Shown here piece after piece: positions 18,037-26,871 of a DNA stretch of 64,000 bases. Positions within the stretch are counted from its first letter, which is position 1. The number at the start of each line of letters is the position of its first letter. Below the pieces are notes generated by a model. It did no database searches. It saw only the letters and a list, made by a program, of their open reading frames with translations, and was not told the origin of the DNA. Made by a program: the position numbers and the translations under genes. Origin of the DNA: CAYTZH01 sp964442285 (GTDB lineage Bacteria; Myxococcota_A; UBA9160; JAFDET01). The DNA lies in assembly GCA_964442285.1 (NCBI GenBank), contig CAYTZH010000006.1, positions 62,001 to 126,000 of the forward strand, in the 5' to 3' direction.

Positions 18037-19149
18037 CTACTTCTTCGCGGGCGGATTCTTGTCGTAGAAGTCCGCGTAGGTCTTGGCGTAGTACTCCTCG
18101 TAGGTCTTCGACGGATCGGTGCTCGGGTGCTCGCCCTCGGCGAAGACGTCGGCGATCTCCTGACGCGCCTTGTCGCGATCCTTGGGATCCGGGTACTTCT
18201 CGGCGATCTTGGCGTACTTCTCGGACTGGGCCCCCGAGATGCCGATGTCCGGTCCGCCGTTCTCCTTGATCTCGTTGCGCACCTGGGCGTTGGTGAGCGT
18301 CGCCTCGCCCTCGTCCTTCAGGTGCCGCTGGACGTTCTTCTCGACGTACTGCTCCTTGGTGAGACCGGCGGGCGGGACGTAGGGCTCCTCCTGGTACATG
18401 GCGTGGCCGGACTCGTGGGCCAGCGACCGGGCCACCCCCTCGTCGTCTCCCTTCTTGTTCGAGTCGACGACGATCTTCTTCTGGGTCTTGTCGGCGTAGG
18501 TGCCCTTGCCCGCTTCGCCGTACTCGATCGTCCAGCCGTCCTTCTGGAGCTGCTCGACGTTGGACTTGAGGGTGGGCGACTTCTCCACCAGGGCGTCGAC
18601 GCCGTCGCCGAGCCCGGAGTCGACGCCCTTCTTGGCCGCCGGCGCGGCGGCCGCCGCGGCCGCTCCTGCACCCCCCTCGGGCGCCGCGGCCGCTCCCGCG
18701 CCCCCCTCGGGCGCCGCGGCCGGGGGTGCCTCGGGACCCAGCTGCCCGCAGGCCTCGCAGGGCCCCTTGCACACCAGCGCGGTCCCCGACTCCGAGGCGG
18801 CCTTGAAGGCCGCGGTCGGGGGCGCCGGGCTTCCGGGCGCCGCCCCGCCGCTGCCGGCCTCCCCGATGAAGACGGTGAAGCAGCCCAGGGTGATCAGACC
18901 GCCGTGGACGGTGGGGTCGGTCACCCGGGCGGCCATCTGGCCGCCGATGAAGACCGTGGGCGAGCCCATCACGATCGAGTCGGGCGGTCCGACGCAGGTG
19001 GCCATGTCACCCATCCGGGCGGCGGGCATGAAGCCGATCAGGACGGTGGGGCAGCCGGGCGGCAGCACCGGCCCGCCCACGTGGGGGACGACGCCCGTCA
19101 CCATGGGACAAGTGTGCATGTCGCCCACCCGGGCAGCCGGCTTTCCCAC
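18037..19149 (-). CDS. PAAR-domain protein with C-terminal metallopeptidase domain (secreted effector candidate)
   Basis: This 370-residue protein has three regions. Residues 1-97 are a PAAR domain: repeated PAARVGD / PAARMGD / MAARVTD segments and Gly-Cys-Pro turns, the sharpened spike tip that caps VgrG-type spikes. Residues 100-180 form an Ala/Pro/Gly linker with a short Cys-rich patch (CKGPCEACG) and a twofold APEGGAGAAA repeat. Residues 195-370 contain zincin motif HESGH (245-249) with Glu282 (DEGEA) as probable third ligand, the arrangement of metallopeptidase toxins. The GTG start follows GGAGGAG by 4-5 nt. The lipoprotein gene follows after 2 nt. Such spike-tip fusions are delivered by type VI secretion or related injection systems. 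No secretion structural genes lie in this window. Confidence 0.87.
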   Translation of the reverse strand: MGKPAARVGDMHTCPMVTGVVPHVGGPVLPPGCPTVLIGFMPAARMGDMATCVGPPDSIVMGSPTVFIGGQMAARVTDPTVHGGLITLGCFTVFIGEAGSGGAAPGSPAPPTAAFKAASESGTALVCKGPCEACGQLGPEAPPAAAPEGGAGAAAAPEGGAGAAAAAAAPAAKKGVDSGLGDGVDALVEKSPTLKSNVEQLQKDGWTIEYGEAGKGTYADKTQKKIVVDSNKKGDDEGVARSLAHESGHAMYQEEPYVPPAGLTKEQYVEKNVQRHLKDEGEATLTNAQVRNEIKENGGPDIGISGAQSEKYAKIAEKYPDPKDRDKARQEIADVFAEGEHPSTDPSKTYEEYYAKTYADFYDKNPPAKK

Positions 19150-19330
19150 GTTGCTCCTCCCGGTCGCGCAGGCGGCCGGAGTCCCACCGAGCGGTCATCC
19201 TACAATCCTCGGGGGATTCCGGGCAGGCGCGAGGCGAGAAATCTCGTCTCGAAGCCCCAGCCCGGGGCTGGGCTGCCTGTCGAGGGGCCCCTACATTCCG
19301 CGCGTCCGCAGCCGAGCGCAGGGGGGGCAG

Positions 19331-21175
19331 ATGACGGCGGCCACGCGTGACCGGGGCGCAGGGAGGGGCACCGAGGAAGGGGTCGGCTCGGAGCCGCGCT
19401 GGGACGGGTTGCTCCGGGAGTTCCTGCCCTACCACGAGACCGGGCTGAACGTCTCGCTGCACCTGCTGACGACGCCCCTGGGCCTGTTCGGGGTGCTGGC
19501 CCTGCCGAGCCAGGTGGCGTGGCCGCTGACGCTCGTCGCCGGGCTGACCTATGCCGTGGCGCTGCGGCTGGCCGTGCCGCGGGAGCTCGGCTGGTGGAGC
19601 CTCGGGGCCGTCCTCGCGCTGACGGCCCTCGCCTCGGCCCACCCGATCTCACCCTGGGTGGCGGGAGCGCTCGTGGTCGGGGCGTTTCTCGCGCAGGATC
19701 TGGCCCACGCCCTCTCGGGGGAGGCGACCTTCGAGAGCAGCTATCGGCGCGAGCCCGGCTGGCTCGGGCGCTACGCGCTGCACACCTTCTACCTGCTGCC
19801 CCTGGTGCTCGCGGCCGCGGTCCGGGTGCGCGGCCCCCGGCTCGGCTGGCTGGTGCCCGCCCGCCAGGGCCTGCGGACCCGGCTCGACGGCGCCGAGGCC
19901 GAGGCGGACGTCGCACGCGTGGCCGACTGGACCAAGGCGCGGATCGGCGACGGCGCCACCACCCTCCACGCCTGGTTCGCCGACCTGCCCGCGGACGTCC
20001 GGACCGCCTGCGAGCGGCTGGCCGCCGCGCCGAGGCTGCGGGACATGCTGGCCGCCCACCACGGGCCGGGAGCCCGGGTGGAGATCGTGCCGGAGATGAA
20101 CGAGGTGTACGTGACCGCGCCCCCCGGCACGCTGAGCTCGGACCAGGTGTTCTACACGCCCCACGTAGACGGCCCCTTCTCGGCCTGGCCGGGCGCCGCG
20201 GTCTATCGCTGCATGCTCGCGCTGACGCCGAACCGCGCGGTCCGTACCCACTTCCCCCTCGACCAGGTGGGCGGGGCGTGCGAGCCCGTGACCCTGACCC
20301 GGGGCGAGGCCCTGGCCTTCGACTTCAACCGCACGCCCCACTACATCGATCGCGTGGACGTCCCGGCGGACGCCTCGGAAGAGGCAGCGGAGCCGCGGGT
20401 GAACCTGAAGCTCCACTACCTGGTATACCCGCGCGGCCTGCGTCGCTGGGCCCGCCTCCTCGCCCGCCTCACCGGCCGCTACGATCGCCGCGCGCGCCGT
20501 CTCTTCCTGGACACGCTCCAGCCCCGCGACCTCCTCGAGCGGGCCAGCGCCCGGGCGATCCTCGTCGCGACCTGGGTCTGGGAGCGCGTGGCCCGGTACG
20601 TGGGCTTCGCGAACGCGGCATGGCTCCTGCTCGCAGCCGGCGCCAGCGCCCTGCTCGGCCAGCCCGCCGTCTTCGTCGCCGCGGTGAGCTTCGTCCACTA
20701 TTTGCTCTACATCGGGACCTGGGAGCAGATCGGCCACGACTCCGCGCGCATCTCCTACGGCGCCTTCCTGCGCAGCGCCGTCTTCTGGAAGACGGTCTCC
20801 ACGGTCACCCTCGCGGTGCTCTACCTGGCCCACTTCTCCTGGCACCCGCTCTCGCTCTTCCTGCTGGCGACGGGCTTCGGCCTCGCCACCCGGGCCACCT
20901 GGGTGCTCGGCCGGGAACGGACCTACTTCGGTGCCGAGCTCGGCCTGGTGGCGCCCGCGCGGATCGAACGCTTCCCGTACGGCACCCTGCCCCACCCGAT
21001 GATCCTGGGCTCCATCCTCGGGATGCTGGGCTTCCACGCCCTGCCCGAGCTCCGGGCGGCCTGGCCCTGGCTGGTCCCCGCCCATGTGGCCTTCTACCTG
21101 TTCCACCTGGCCCAGGAGCTCCGCGGCGTACGTCGGCCGACCGAGGCCCCCTCCCTGGCCGACGCCCGCGGCTGA
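19331..21175 (+). CDS. Three-part membrane protein: Mpo1/DUF962-like, hydroxylase-like and phospholipid methyltransferase-like
   Basis: This 614-residue protein appears to join three modules. Residues 28-165 carry YHETGLNVSLHLLTTPLG and several helices, with a later histidine in LAHALSGEATFESSY, resembling DUF962/Mpo1, a membrane iron enzyme that oxidises 2-hydroxy fatty acids. Residues 190-370 are soluble, with His278-x-Asp280 (TPHVDGPF) and His337 (NRTPHYID) in the order of an Fe(II)/2-oxoglutarate cupin hydroxylase. Residues 405-600 are helical and end FPYGTLPHPMILGSILG...FHLAQE, like the C-terminal methyltransferase region of PEMT/isoprenylcysteine methyltransferase-type enzymes. A role in membrane lipid modification is inferred. 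The ATG follows a G-rich site and a TACATT hexamer lies about 35 nt upstream. The module identities need profile searches. Confidence 0.65.
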   Translation: MTAATRDRGAGRGTEEGVGSEPRWDGLLREFLPYHETGLNVSLHLLTTPLGLFGVLALPSQVAWPLTLVAGLTYAVALRLAVPRELGWWSLGAVLALTALASAHPISPWVAGALVVGAFLAQDLAHALSGEATFESSYRREPGWLGRYALHTFYLLPLVLAAAVRVRGPRLGWLVPARQGLRTRLDGAEAEADVARVADWTKARIGDGATTLHAWFADLPADVRTACERLAAAPRLRDMLAAHHGPGARVEIVPEMNEVYVTAPPGTLSSDQVFYTPHVDGPFSAWPGAAVYRCMLALTPNRAVRTHFPLDQVGGACEPVTLTRGEALAFDFNRTPHYIDRVDVPADASEEAAEPRVNLKLHYLVYPRGLRRWARLLARLTGRYDRRARRLFLDTLQPRDLLERASARAILVATWVWERVARYVGFANAAWLLLAAGASALLGQPAVFVAAVSFVHYLLYIGTWEQIGHDSARISYGAFLRSAVFWKTVSTVTLAVLYLAHFSWHPLSLFLLATGFGLATRATWVLGRERTYFGAELGLVAPARIERFPYGTLPHPMILGSILGMLGFHALPELRAAWPWLVPAHVAFYLFHLAQELRGVRRPTEAPSLADARG

Positions 21176-21239
21176 GGCCCGCGCACCAACGCGGTGGCGC
21201 GTCGCGCCTTCGCAGCGGCGCCATCCGCATGGAGTCGAC

Positions 21240-21863
21240 ATGAGCACGATCGACACACTCTGGACGCGCCTCGAGACCTGGGCCCGGGCCCACGCGCCGG
21301 CGATGCTGACCGACCTGAACGGCCCCGCCTCGCCGGACGCGATCGATGGGCTCCAGCAGACCCTGGGCCTCGATCTTCCCGACGACTTCCGGGCCAGCCT
21401 CGCCGTGCACGACGGCGAGCACGACGGTTGGCCCAACCGCATCTGGCGCGGCTGCGGTGCCCTGCTTCCCTGTGCCCAAATCCCCGGGTTCGTCGAGCAG
21501 CTCCGGAACGTCGACGCCGAGTACGGCGAGCCCATCGAGGACCCGGAGCAGCTCGCGGCCGACGGCATCATCACGGTGTCCGGCCCGGTCAAGGTGGTCG
21601 GATTCGATCCCCGCCGGGTCCCGATCATGAACTGCAACGGCGACACCCAGTGGTTCCTCGACCTCGACCCGGCGCCCGGCGGCACGCCCGGCCAGGTGAT
21701 CCGCGTGGATCTCGAGTGCTGCGAGTGGGTGGTGCTGGCGCCCTCCTTCCGGGCCTTCTTCGAGGACTACGTGCAGGCCCTGGAGGCCGGCGAGTTCAGC
21801 CTGAGGATCGGGGACCTCCCCGACCGCCCCGACTCGCCGAAGGCTCAGGTCAGGACGAGGTAG
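21240..21863 (+). CDS. SMI1/KNR4 (SUKH) family protein
   Basis: This 207-residue protein has the SUKH/SMI1-KNR4 layout. It begins with a helix (IDTLWTRLETWARAHAP), then SPDAIDGLQQTLGLDLPDDFRASLAVHDGE, the hallmark start in which a hydrophobic peptide is followed by L(P)xDF and a glycine/histidine turn. Later strands include IPIMNCNGD-like VPIMNCNGDTQWFLDLDP and PSFRAFFEDYV. Many SUKH proteins are immunity proteins against polymorphic toxins; others take part in cell-wall regulation. Here the only toxin-like gene nearby is the PAAR metallopeptidase 2 kb away, transcribed divergently, so the link is weak. The start has GGAG 6 nt upstream. The 3' end overlaps the convergent rhomboid gene by 19 nt. 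Confidence 0.85.
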   Translation: MSTIDTLWTRLETWARAHAPAMLTDLNGPASPDAIDGLQQTLGLDLPDDFRASLAVHDGEHDGWPNRIWRGCGALLPCAQIPGFVEQLRNVDAEYGEPIEDPEQLAADGIITVSGPVKVVGFDPRRVPIMNCNGDTQWFLDLDPAPGGTPGQVIRVDLECCEWVVLAPSFRAFFEDYVQALEAGEFSLRIGDLPDRPDSPKAQVRTR

Positions 21864-23044
21864 GTCCAGGCGGCGAGGAAGCCGGCGCCCAGCAGCGCCG
21901 CAAGACCGCGAACGCGGAGGGGAGCCCCGCGCAGCAGGTCCACACGCCGGACCAGCAGGTAGCCGATCGCGGCACCGCTGAAGGCCCCGACCGTGTGGGC
22001 CACGGCATCGATGCCCGGGAGGATGCGGTCGCTCGCCCCCTGGACGGCCACCACCGTCAGCGCGACCACCGCAGCCTGGCCCCGGGGCAGCAGCCCGTCG
22101 CGCGCGTGGACGAGGTCGGTCACGGCACTGGCCGCCCAGAGCCCGAGAACGCCGCCCGAGAAGCCCACCGAGGGGAGCGTGCCGAGCACGGCCGAGCCGA
22201 ACGCGCCGCAGAGCGCGGCGCCGAGGGTCACGGCGAGCGTGCGCGCCGTCCCCAGTCGACCCTCGGCCAGCCAGCCCAGGAGCAGCAGCGCGCCGAGGTT
22301 CGCGGCGAGGTGGGGGAGATGGAGGTGGAGGAGCGGGCCCGTGGCGAGTCGCCAGGGGGCCCCGTCGCCGAGGCACCCGGGCAGCACCGCGCCCCGGGCC
22401 AGGAGCCCTTCGATCTCGGGCGTCGCTGCGCCGTCCAGGCTCCGGACGTAGGCGACGCCGAGGAGCAGCGCCAGCGAGGCGCTGGCCCACGGGATCCGCC
22501 CGCGCTCCAGCAGGCGCTCGCGCCGACGCCAGGCGCCGTCCTCGCCGGTCGACGGGGCGCCCCGACGGAGTGCCGCCTCGATCCGGTCCAGGGCGCCGGT
22601 CTCTTCGAAGTCGGCGGCGGCCAGCTGCACCGGCATCCCCGGCGGCGACACCACCGCCAGCCGGCCTCCGCGCCGCCGGAGCATCCGGATGCGGGCGCTG
22701 CCGAGCTGGATCCCGCGCGGCGCACGCCGGTTGCGGGGGCCTTCGTAGCCCGTTGGCCCGGCCCGCACCCGGCGCGGACGACGCGCGCCCCGGGTCCAGG
22801 CGAAGTGGCCGAGTGCCCACGCGAGGCCGATCCCCGCCGAGCCCACGAGCAGCGGCGACGCCACGGTCGCCAGACGCGCCGAGAGCTCGGCGTCGGCGGC
22901 GACGGTCGCCCGCAGGGCCAACACGGCGAGCCCCGTCGAGACGGGGGCGATCGCCCCGAAGGCGAGCCCGTGGGCGAGGCGGCTCCCGAGCGAGGCCGGG
23001 CGCATCTCCAGCTCGACGGTGTGGGGATCCGGCGTCTCCGGCAC
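21845..23044 (-). CDS. Rhomboid family intramembrane serine protease
   Basis: This 399-residue protein has an N-terminal half with two helices and a soluble insert (about 80-165), then a rhomboid core. The oxyanion pair is in HLPHLAANLGAL, the catalytic serine in VGFSGGVLGLW, and the catalytic histidine in DAVAHTVGAFSGAAIGYL. All three are in the correct order, so the enzyme should be active within the membrane. Rhomboids cleave single-pass membrane proteins near their helices; the substrate here is unknown. The GTG start at 23044 has no Shine-Dalgarno, but a TAGCAT hexamer ends 6 nt before it, consistent with leaderless transcription. The 3' end overlaps the convergent SUKH gene. Confidence 0.88.
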   Translation of the reverse strand: MPETPDPHTVELEMRPASLGSRLAHGLAFGAIAPVSTGLAVLALRATVAADAELSARLATVASPLLVGSAGIGLAWALGHFAWTRGARRPRRVRAGPTGYEGPRNRRAPRGIQLGSARIRMLRRRGGRLAVVSPPGMPVQLAAADFEETGALDRIEAALRRGAPSTGEDGAWRRRERLLERGRIPWASASLALLLGVAYVRSLDGAATPEIEGLLARGAVLPGCLGDGAPWRLATGPLLHLHLPHLAANLGALLLLGWLAEGRLGTARTLAVTLGAALCGAFGSAVLGTLPSVGFSGGVLGLWAASAVTDLVHARDGLLPRGQAAVVALTVVAVQGASDRILPGIDAVAHTVGAFSGAAIGYLLVRRVDLLRGAPLRVRGLAALLGAGFLAAWTYLVLT

Positions 23045-23050
23045 GCCCGG

Positions 23051-23056
23051 ATGCTA
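23051..23056 (-). promoter_or_regulatory. Candidate -10 hexamer TAGCAT, leaderless start of the rhomboid gene
   Basis: TAGCAT on the minus strand is separated by 6 nt from GTG 23044, so transcription would begin at or next to the start codon. It fits the window-wide TAnnnT plus 6-8 nt pattern. Confidence 0.6.
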
Positions 23057-24868
23057 GCGGGACATGCGGCGTCCCATGCGCCGCTCGAACCAGCCGGGGG
23101 CGAGCCGCGAGAGCCAGACCAGCAGGCCCGCCCGCCGCGGGACGAACACGTGGCTGCGACGTCGGACCACGGCGCGGAGCACGGCCTCCGCGACGTCCTC
23201 GGGCGCGAGCGGATGCGGCCCGATGCCGGAGCGGGCGCCCGCACCCACGGGCCGGCCGTCGGGCCCCAGGGCGCGGTCGCCGATGGGGGTGTCGACGAAG
23301 AACGGATCGACGAGGAGGACGCCCAGCCCGTCGGCGACGTGCTCGGCGCGGAGCGAGCGGAAGAAGCCGTGGAGGGCGTGCTTGCTGGCGGCGTAGCCCG
23401 AGCGGGTGGCGAGGGGCACCTGGCCCGCGACGCTCCCCATCACCACCACCTGCCCGCGTCGCGCCAGGAGGTCCGGGAGCGCCGCCTTGGCGACCTGCAC
23501 CGCACCGAAGAAGTTCACCTCGAGCACCTGGCGCAAGACGCCGACGTCGGTCTCGGCGGCCGCTCCCACGTGGGTGATGCCCGCGTTCGCCACCAGCAGG
23601 TCCAGCCCGGCCAGGGCGGACCGGGCCGCCTCCACCGCGCGGCGGGTGGCCTCCGGGTCGGTGACGTCGCAGCCGAAGGCCCAGGCCGCGTGGCCCTCCT
23701 CCCGCAGCGCGGCGGCGGCGCGCTCGGCCTCCGCCACCTCCCGATCCAGGAGGGCCACCCGCGCACCGGCGCGGGCGAAGCGACGCGCCAGGGCGAGACC
23801 GATGCCCGAGGCCGCCCCGGTGATCACGGCCGCCCGATCGCGCAGGGGGGCACCGCGCGGATCGGGGAAGCGCACGGCCCGGTAGCGCTCGAAGCAGGCG
23901 TCGCTCGTGAGGCGGGGCGTAAAGCCGAAATCCCGCTTCAGGGCGTCGTTGCAGAGCACGGGCCGGTAGCGCAGGAAGTCCACCTGCTCCGGGCCCCGGC
24001 TCGAGAGTCCCAGCGCCTGCAGCGCGCGCAGGGCCCCGGCCAGCAGCGGCGCCGGCAGGGCCACGTACGGCTTGCCCAGGCGCCGGGCGATCTCGGGCAG
24101 CGCGACCGCGCCGTCGCCGCACAGGTTGTAGACCCCGCTGCGACCGGAGCGCAGGCCGTGCACGATGGCGGCGGCGACGTCCTCGTCCCAGACCAGCACG
24201 AAGGGGGCGTCGGAGCCGCGCACGCCCACCACCACGGGGCGCTCGAAGAGCGCCGAGATGGGGCTCGCCACCCGCTCGCCCAGGATGGTTCCCGGGCGCA
24301 GCACCAGCTGCGCCAGCTCCGGGTGCTCGACGCGGGCGAGGGCCAGGGCCTCCTCGGCCAGGCGCTTGTGGTCGGCGTAGGCGAACTCGGGGTTGCCCCG
24401 CAGCGGGTCGTCCTCGTGCAGGAGCTGCGGGTTGTCGGCGTGATAGCCGTAGGCGGCGCCGCTGCTCGTGTACACGAGCCGGCGAACCCCGGCGGCGAGG
24501 CAGGCGCCGAGCACGTTCTCGGTGCCCCGCACGTCGATCGCGTACTCCTGTTCCCGCGAGCTCTCGGGGCCGGGCGTCACGACCGCCGCCAGGTGCACCA
24601 CGCTGTCCACGCCGTGGGCCTCGAAGCGCTTGCCCAGCTCGGGGTCGCGGATGTCGCCGGTCTCGTAGACGACCCCCGGAAGGCGCTCCGACGCGGGCGC
24701 CTCGCGCAGGTCGAAGGCGATCACCCGCTCCACCGCCTCGGGACCCAGGGCCAGGCGGGCCACCACCTGGTGGCCCACGAGACCCGAGGCGCCGGTCACC
24801 AGCACCACCCGGGCGGCGGCCTCGTCCACCGCGGGCGCGGCGACCTCGCGCACGGCCGCGTCGCTCAC
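23054..24868 (-). CDS. Double SDR fusion: extended NAD-epimerase-like plus classical short-chain dehydrogenase
   Basis: This 604-residue protein joins two Rossmann enzymes. Residues 20-320 are an extended SDR (VVLVTGASGLVGHQV; active-site pair Tyr-x-x-x-Lys in YADHK; RYRPVLCNDALKRDFGF). Residues 335-600 are a classical SDR (AAVITGAASGIGLALA; NAG; catalytic Ser in GSVAG and Tyr-x-x-x-Lys in YAASKHA). The C-terminal SDR ends with a helix and Arg-rich tail (RRAGLLVWLSRLAPGWFERRMGRRM). The GTG start overlaps the stop of the thiamine-diphosphate enzyme gene as GTGA, so the two are translated together. The pair could form and reduce a ketol or keto intermediate on a lipid or sugar substrate (inference). 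An open frame continues further upstream, but that is antisense to nothing else and simply reads through the neighbouring gene. Confidence 0.88.
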   Translation of the reverse strand: MSDAAVREVAAPAVDEAAARVVLVTGASGLVGHQVVARLALGPEAVERVIAFDLREAPASERLPGVVYETGDIRDPELGKRFEAHGVDSVVHLAAVVTPGPESSREQEYAIDVRGTENVLGACLAAGVRRLVYTSSGAAYGYHADNPQLLHEDDPLRGNPEFAYADHKRLAEEALALARVEHPELAQLVLRPGTILGERVASPISALFERPVVVGVRGSDAPFVLVWDEDVAAAIVHGLRSGRSGVYNLCGDGAVALPEIARRLGKPYVALPAPLLAGALRALQALGLSSRGPEQVDFLRYRPVLCNDALKRDFGFTPRLTSDACFERYRAVRFPDPRGAPLRDRAAVITGAASGIGLALARRFARAGARVALLDREVAEAERAAAALREEGHAAWAFGCDVTDPEATRRAVEAARSALAGLDLLVANAGITHVGAAAETDVGVLRQVLEVNFFGAVQVAKAALPDLLARRGQVVVMGSVAGQVPLATRSGYAASKHALHGFFRSLRAEHVADGLGVLLVDPFFVDTPIGDRALGPDGRPVGAGARSGIGPHPLAPEDVAEAVLRAVVRRRSHVFVPRRAGLLVWLSRLAPGWFERRMGRRMSR

Positions 24869-26616
24869 GGCTCGGGCTCCAGGTGCATGGCCTTGAACAC
24901 GTCCAGGCCGGGCGACCAGAGGTGGTCCACCGGATCCACGTCCACGTGCAGCACGGCGGGCTTGCCGCTGGCGACGGCCCGCTCGAGCGCGCCCGGCAGG
25001 TCGACGGCGCGGGACACGCGCTCGCCGTGGGCCCCCATGCTGCGGGCCAGGGCGTCCCAGGCGATCTCGCCGAGATCGGTGTTCAGGTTGGTGCCCTCGG
25101 GCAGCACCCGCTCGCGGGTCATCTTCTCGGCGTCGATGGTCATGCTCTGGCTGAACTTCACCATCCCCCACTGGCGATCCGCCAGCACCAGGAAGACCAC
25201 GCGCAGGTCGTTGCGCACCGCCGTCTCGATCTCCTGGGGGTGCATGCCGAGGGCGCCGTCGCCCAGGATGCAGTACACGGCGCGGTCCGGGTGGGCGACC
25301 TTGGCGCCCAGGGCCTGGCCCGGACCGGCGCCGAGCATCCCGAACTTGAAGGTGGAGAGGACGCCGCCGGCCACCCGGTTCTCGTGCAGCAGGTTGCTCC
25401 ACACGGCGGTGTTGCCGCCGTCGATCACCAGGATGGCGTCGTCGTCGAAGAACTCGCGGCAGGCCACGGGCACGTGGGCGGGGTGCATGGGCGCGCGCTC
25501 CGGATCCGTCGCCAGGGAGCGCAGGAAGGCCTGCACGCCGCGCTTCTGGTCGTCCCAGGCCTCGAGCCGGGCGCGCCGCTCCGGCAGACGCGCCGAGAGG
25601 TCGTGCCCCCGGAGCGCGGCGAGCAGCGCGTCGGCGAAGCGGCCCACGTCGGCCAGGACCGCCAGCGACACCGGCTTGTTCATCCCGAGGATCTCCGGGT
25701 CGCAGTCCACCTGGATGACGGCCTGGTCCTCGGGTCGACCCCAATAGCGCGGCTTGCCCCACCAGTCGGTCTCGCCGAAGCGGGTGCCCAGGGCGAGCAC
25801 CACGTCGGCGCCGCTGCGGATCTCGTCGATGAGCGGCGGCAGCAGCGGAATCGTGTGGGGCAGCCGGCCGTCGAGGGCGGGGCGGCCGCCCCAGCTCGCC
25901 GTCACCGGCGCGGCCAGCGCCTCGGCCAGGGCCGTGACGGCGGGGCCCGCGCCGCCGTGGACGACGCCGCTGCCCACGTGCAGGAGCGGTCGCTCCGCCC
26001 CGGCCAGCCGCTCGGCGGCCCGACGGACGGCGTCGGGCGCGGGCTCCAGGGGCGTCGTCAGCCGGTAGCTCTCGGGCGCACGCACCGGGGGCGGATCCTC
26101 GAAGGGCCCGTTCAGGAGGTCTTCGGGAAGGGCCACGAACACCACGCCGGGCCGGCCCTGCCAGGCGACGCGGAAGGCGCGGTGCAGCACCTCGGGGATG
26201 CGCTCGGCGCTGCGCGCGGCGCCCGCCCACTTGCTCATGGGCTTGGCCACGGCGACCTGGTCGAAGTACTGGTAGGTGCCGCCGCGGTCCGGTCCCACGA
26301 TCGGCGAGCGACGCCAGCTGGTCAGCACCAGCACCCGGTTGCCCTCGCCGTTCTCCACGGCCACGCCGGGCAGGACGTTCGCCGCTCCGGGCCCGTTGCT
26401 GGCGATGCACACGCCGAGCTTCCCGGTCGCGCGCGCGTAGGCCCCCGCCATGTGGGCGGCGCTGCTCTCGTGCCGGGGGGAGACGAGGCGGATCCCATGG
26501 CGCGGCAACGCCAGGTTCAGCTCCACGTAGGAGCCGTCCACGATGCCGAAGACCGTGTCGACGCCTTCGGCGGCCAGCATGCGCGCGACGAAATCGCCGC
26601 CCGTGGTGGAGGCCAT
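24865..26616 (-). CDS. Thiamine diphosphate-dependent enzyme (acetolactate synthase-like large subunit)
   Basis: This 583-residue protein has the three domains of the acetolactate synthase/oxalyl-CoA decarboxylase superfamily. The N-terminal PYR domain has the catalytic glutamate in SPRHESSAAHMAGAYA; a central Rossmann domain follows (PLLHVGSGVVHGG, VVLALGTRFGETDWWG). The C-terminal PP domain has the Mg/ThDP motif GDGALGMHPQEIETAVRNDL. No regulatory subunit gene follows, so a biosynthetic acetolactate synthase role is less likely than a decarboxylase, lyase or ketol-forming role. AAGGAG lies 6 nt before the ATG. It is the first gene of a two-gene operon with the SDR fusion. Confidence 0.9.
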   Translation of the reverse strand: MASTTGGDFVARMLAAEGVDTVFGIVDGSYVELNLALPRHGIRLVSPRHESSAAHMAGAYARATGKLGVCIASNGPGAANVLPGVAVENGEGNRVLVLTSWRRSPIVGPDRGGTYQYFDQVAVAKPMSKWAGAARSAERIPEVLHRAFRVAWQGRPGVVFVALPEDLLNGPFEDPPPVRAPESYRLTTPLEPAPDAVRRAAERLAGAERPLLHVGSGVVHGGAGPAVTALAEALAAPVTASWGGRPALDGRLPHTIPLLPPLIDEIRSGADVVLALGTRFGETDWWGKPRYWGRPEDQAVIQVDCDPEILGMNKPVSLAVLADVGRFADALLAALRGHDLSARLPERRARLEAWDDQKRGVQAFLRSLATDPERAPMHPAHVPVACREFFDDDAILVIDGGNTAVWSNLLHENRVAGGVLSTFKFGMLGAGPGQALGAKVAHPDRAVYCILGDGALGMHPQEIETAVRNDLRVVFLVLADRQWGMVKFSQSMTIDAEKMTRERVLPEGTNLNTDLGEIAWDALARSMGAHGERVSRAVDLPGALERAVASGKPAVLHVDVDPVDHLWSPGLDVFKAMHLEPEP

Positions 26617-26871
26617 CGCTTCTCCTTCGCGCCCCAGTCTCCTGGGGCTGCCTGTCCCCGGGCAGTTGCAACTTCCATGCGCGTCACCCGCCCCGTCTGA
26701 GACGTTCTGGCGCCCGCATGGGTGTCAATCGGCCACATCCCGGACGCGACTGGGGCGGTCCGTCCCACGAGGGGGGGCTCGGGAGGGGTCGGGCGGCCTC
26801 CCGGCGGCCGCTTGAGCCCCGCTCGCGGAAAGCCGCGTCAAGCCCTCGCCGCGCACGGACGATTCCGGGTC

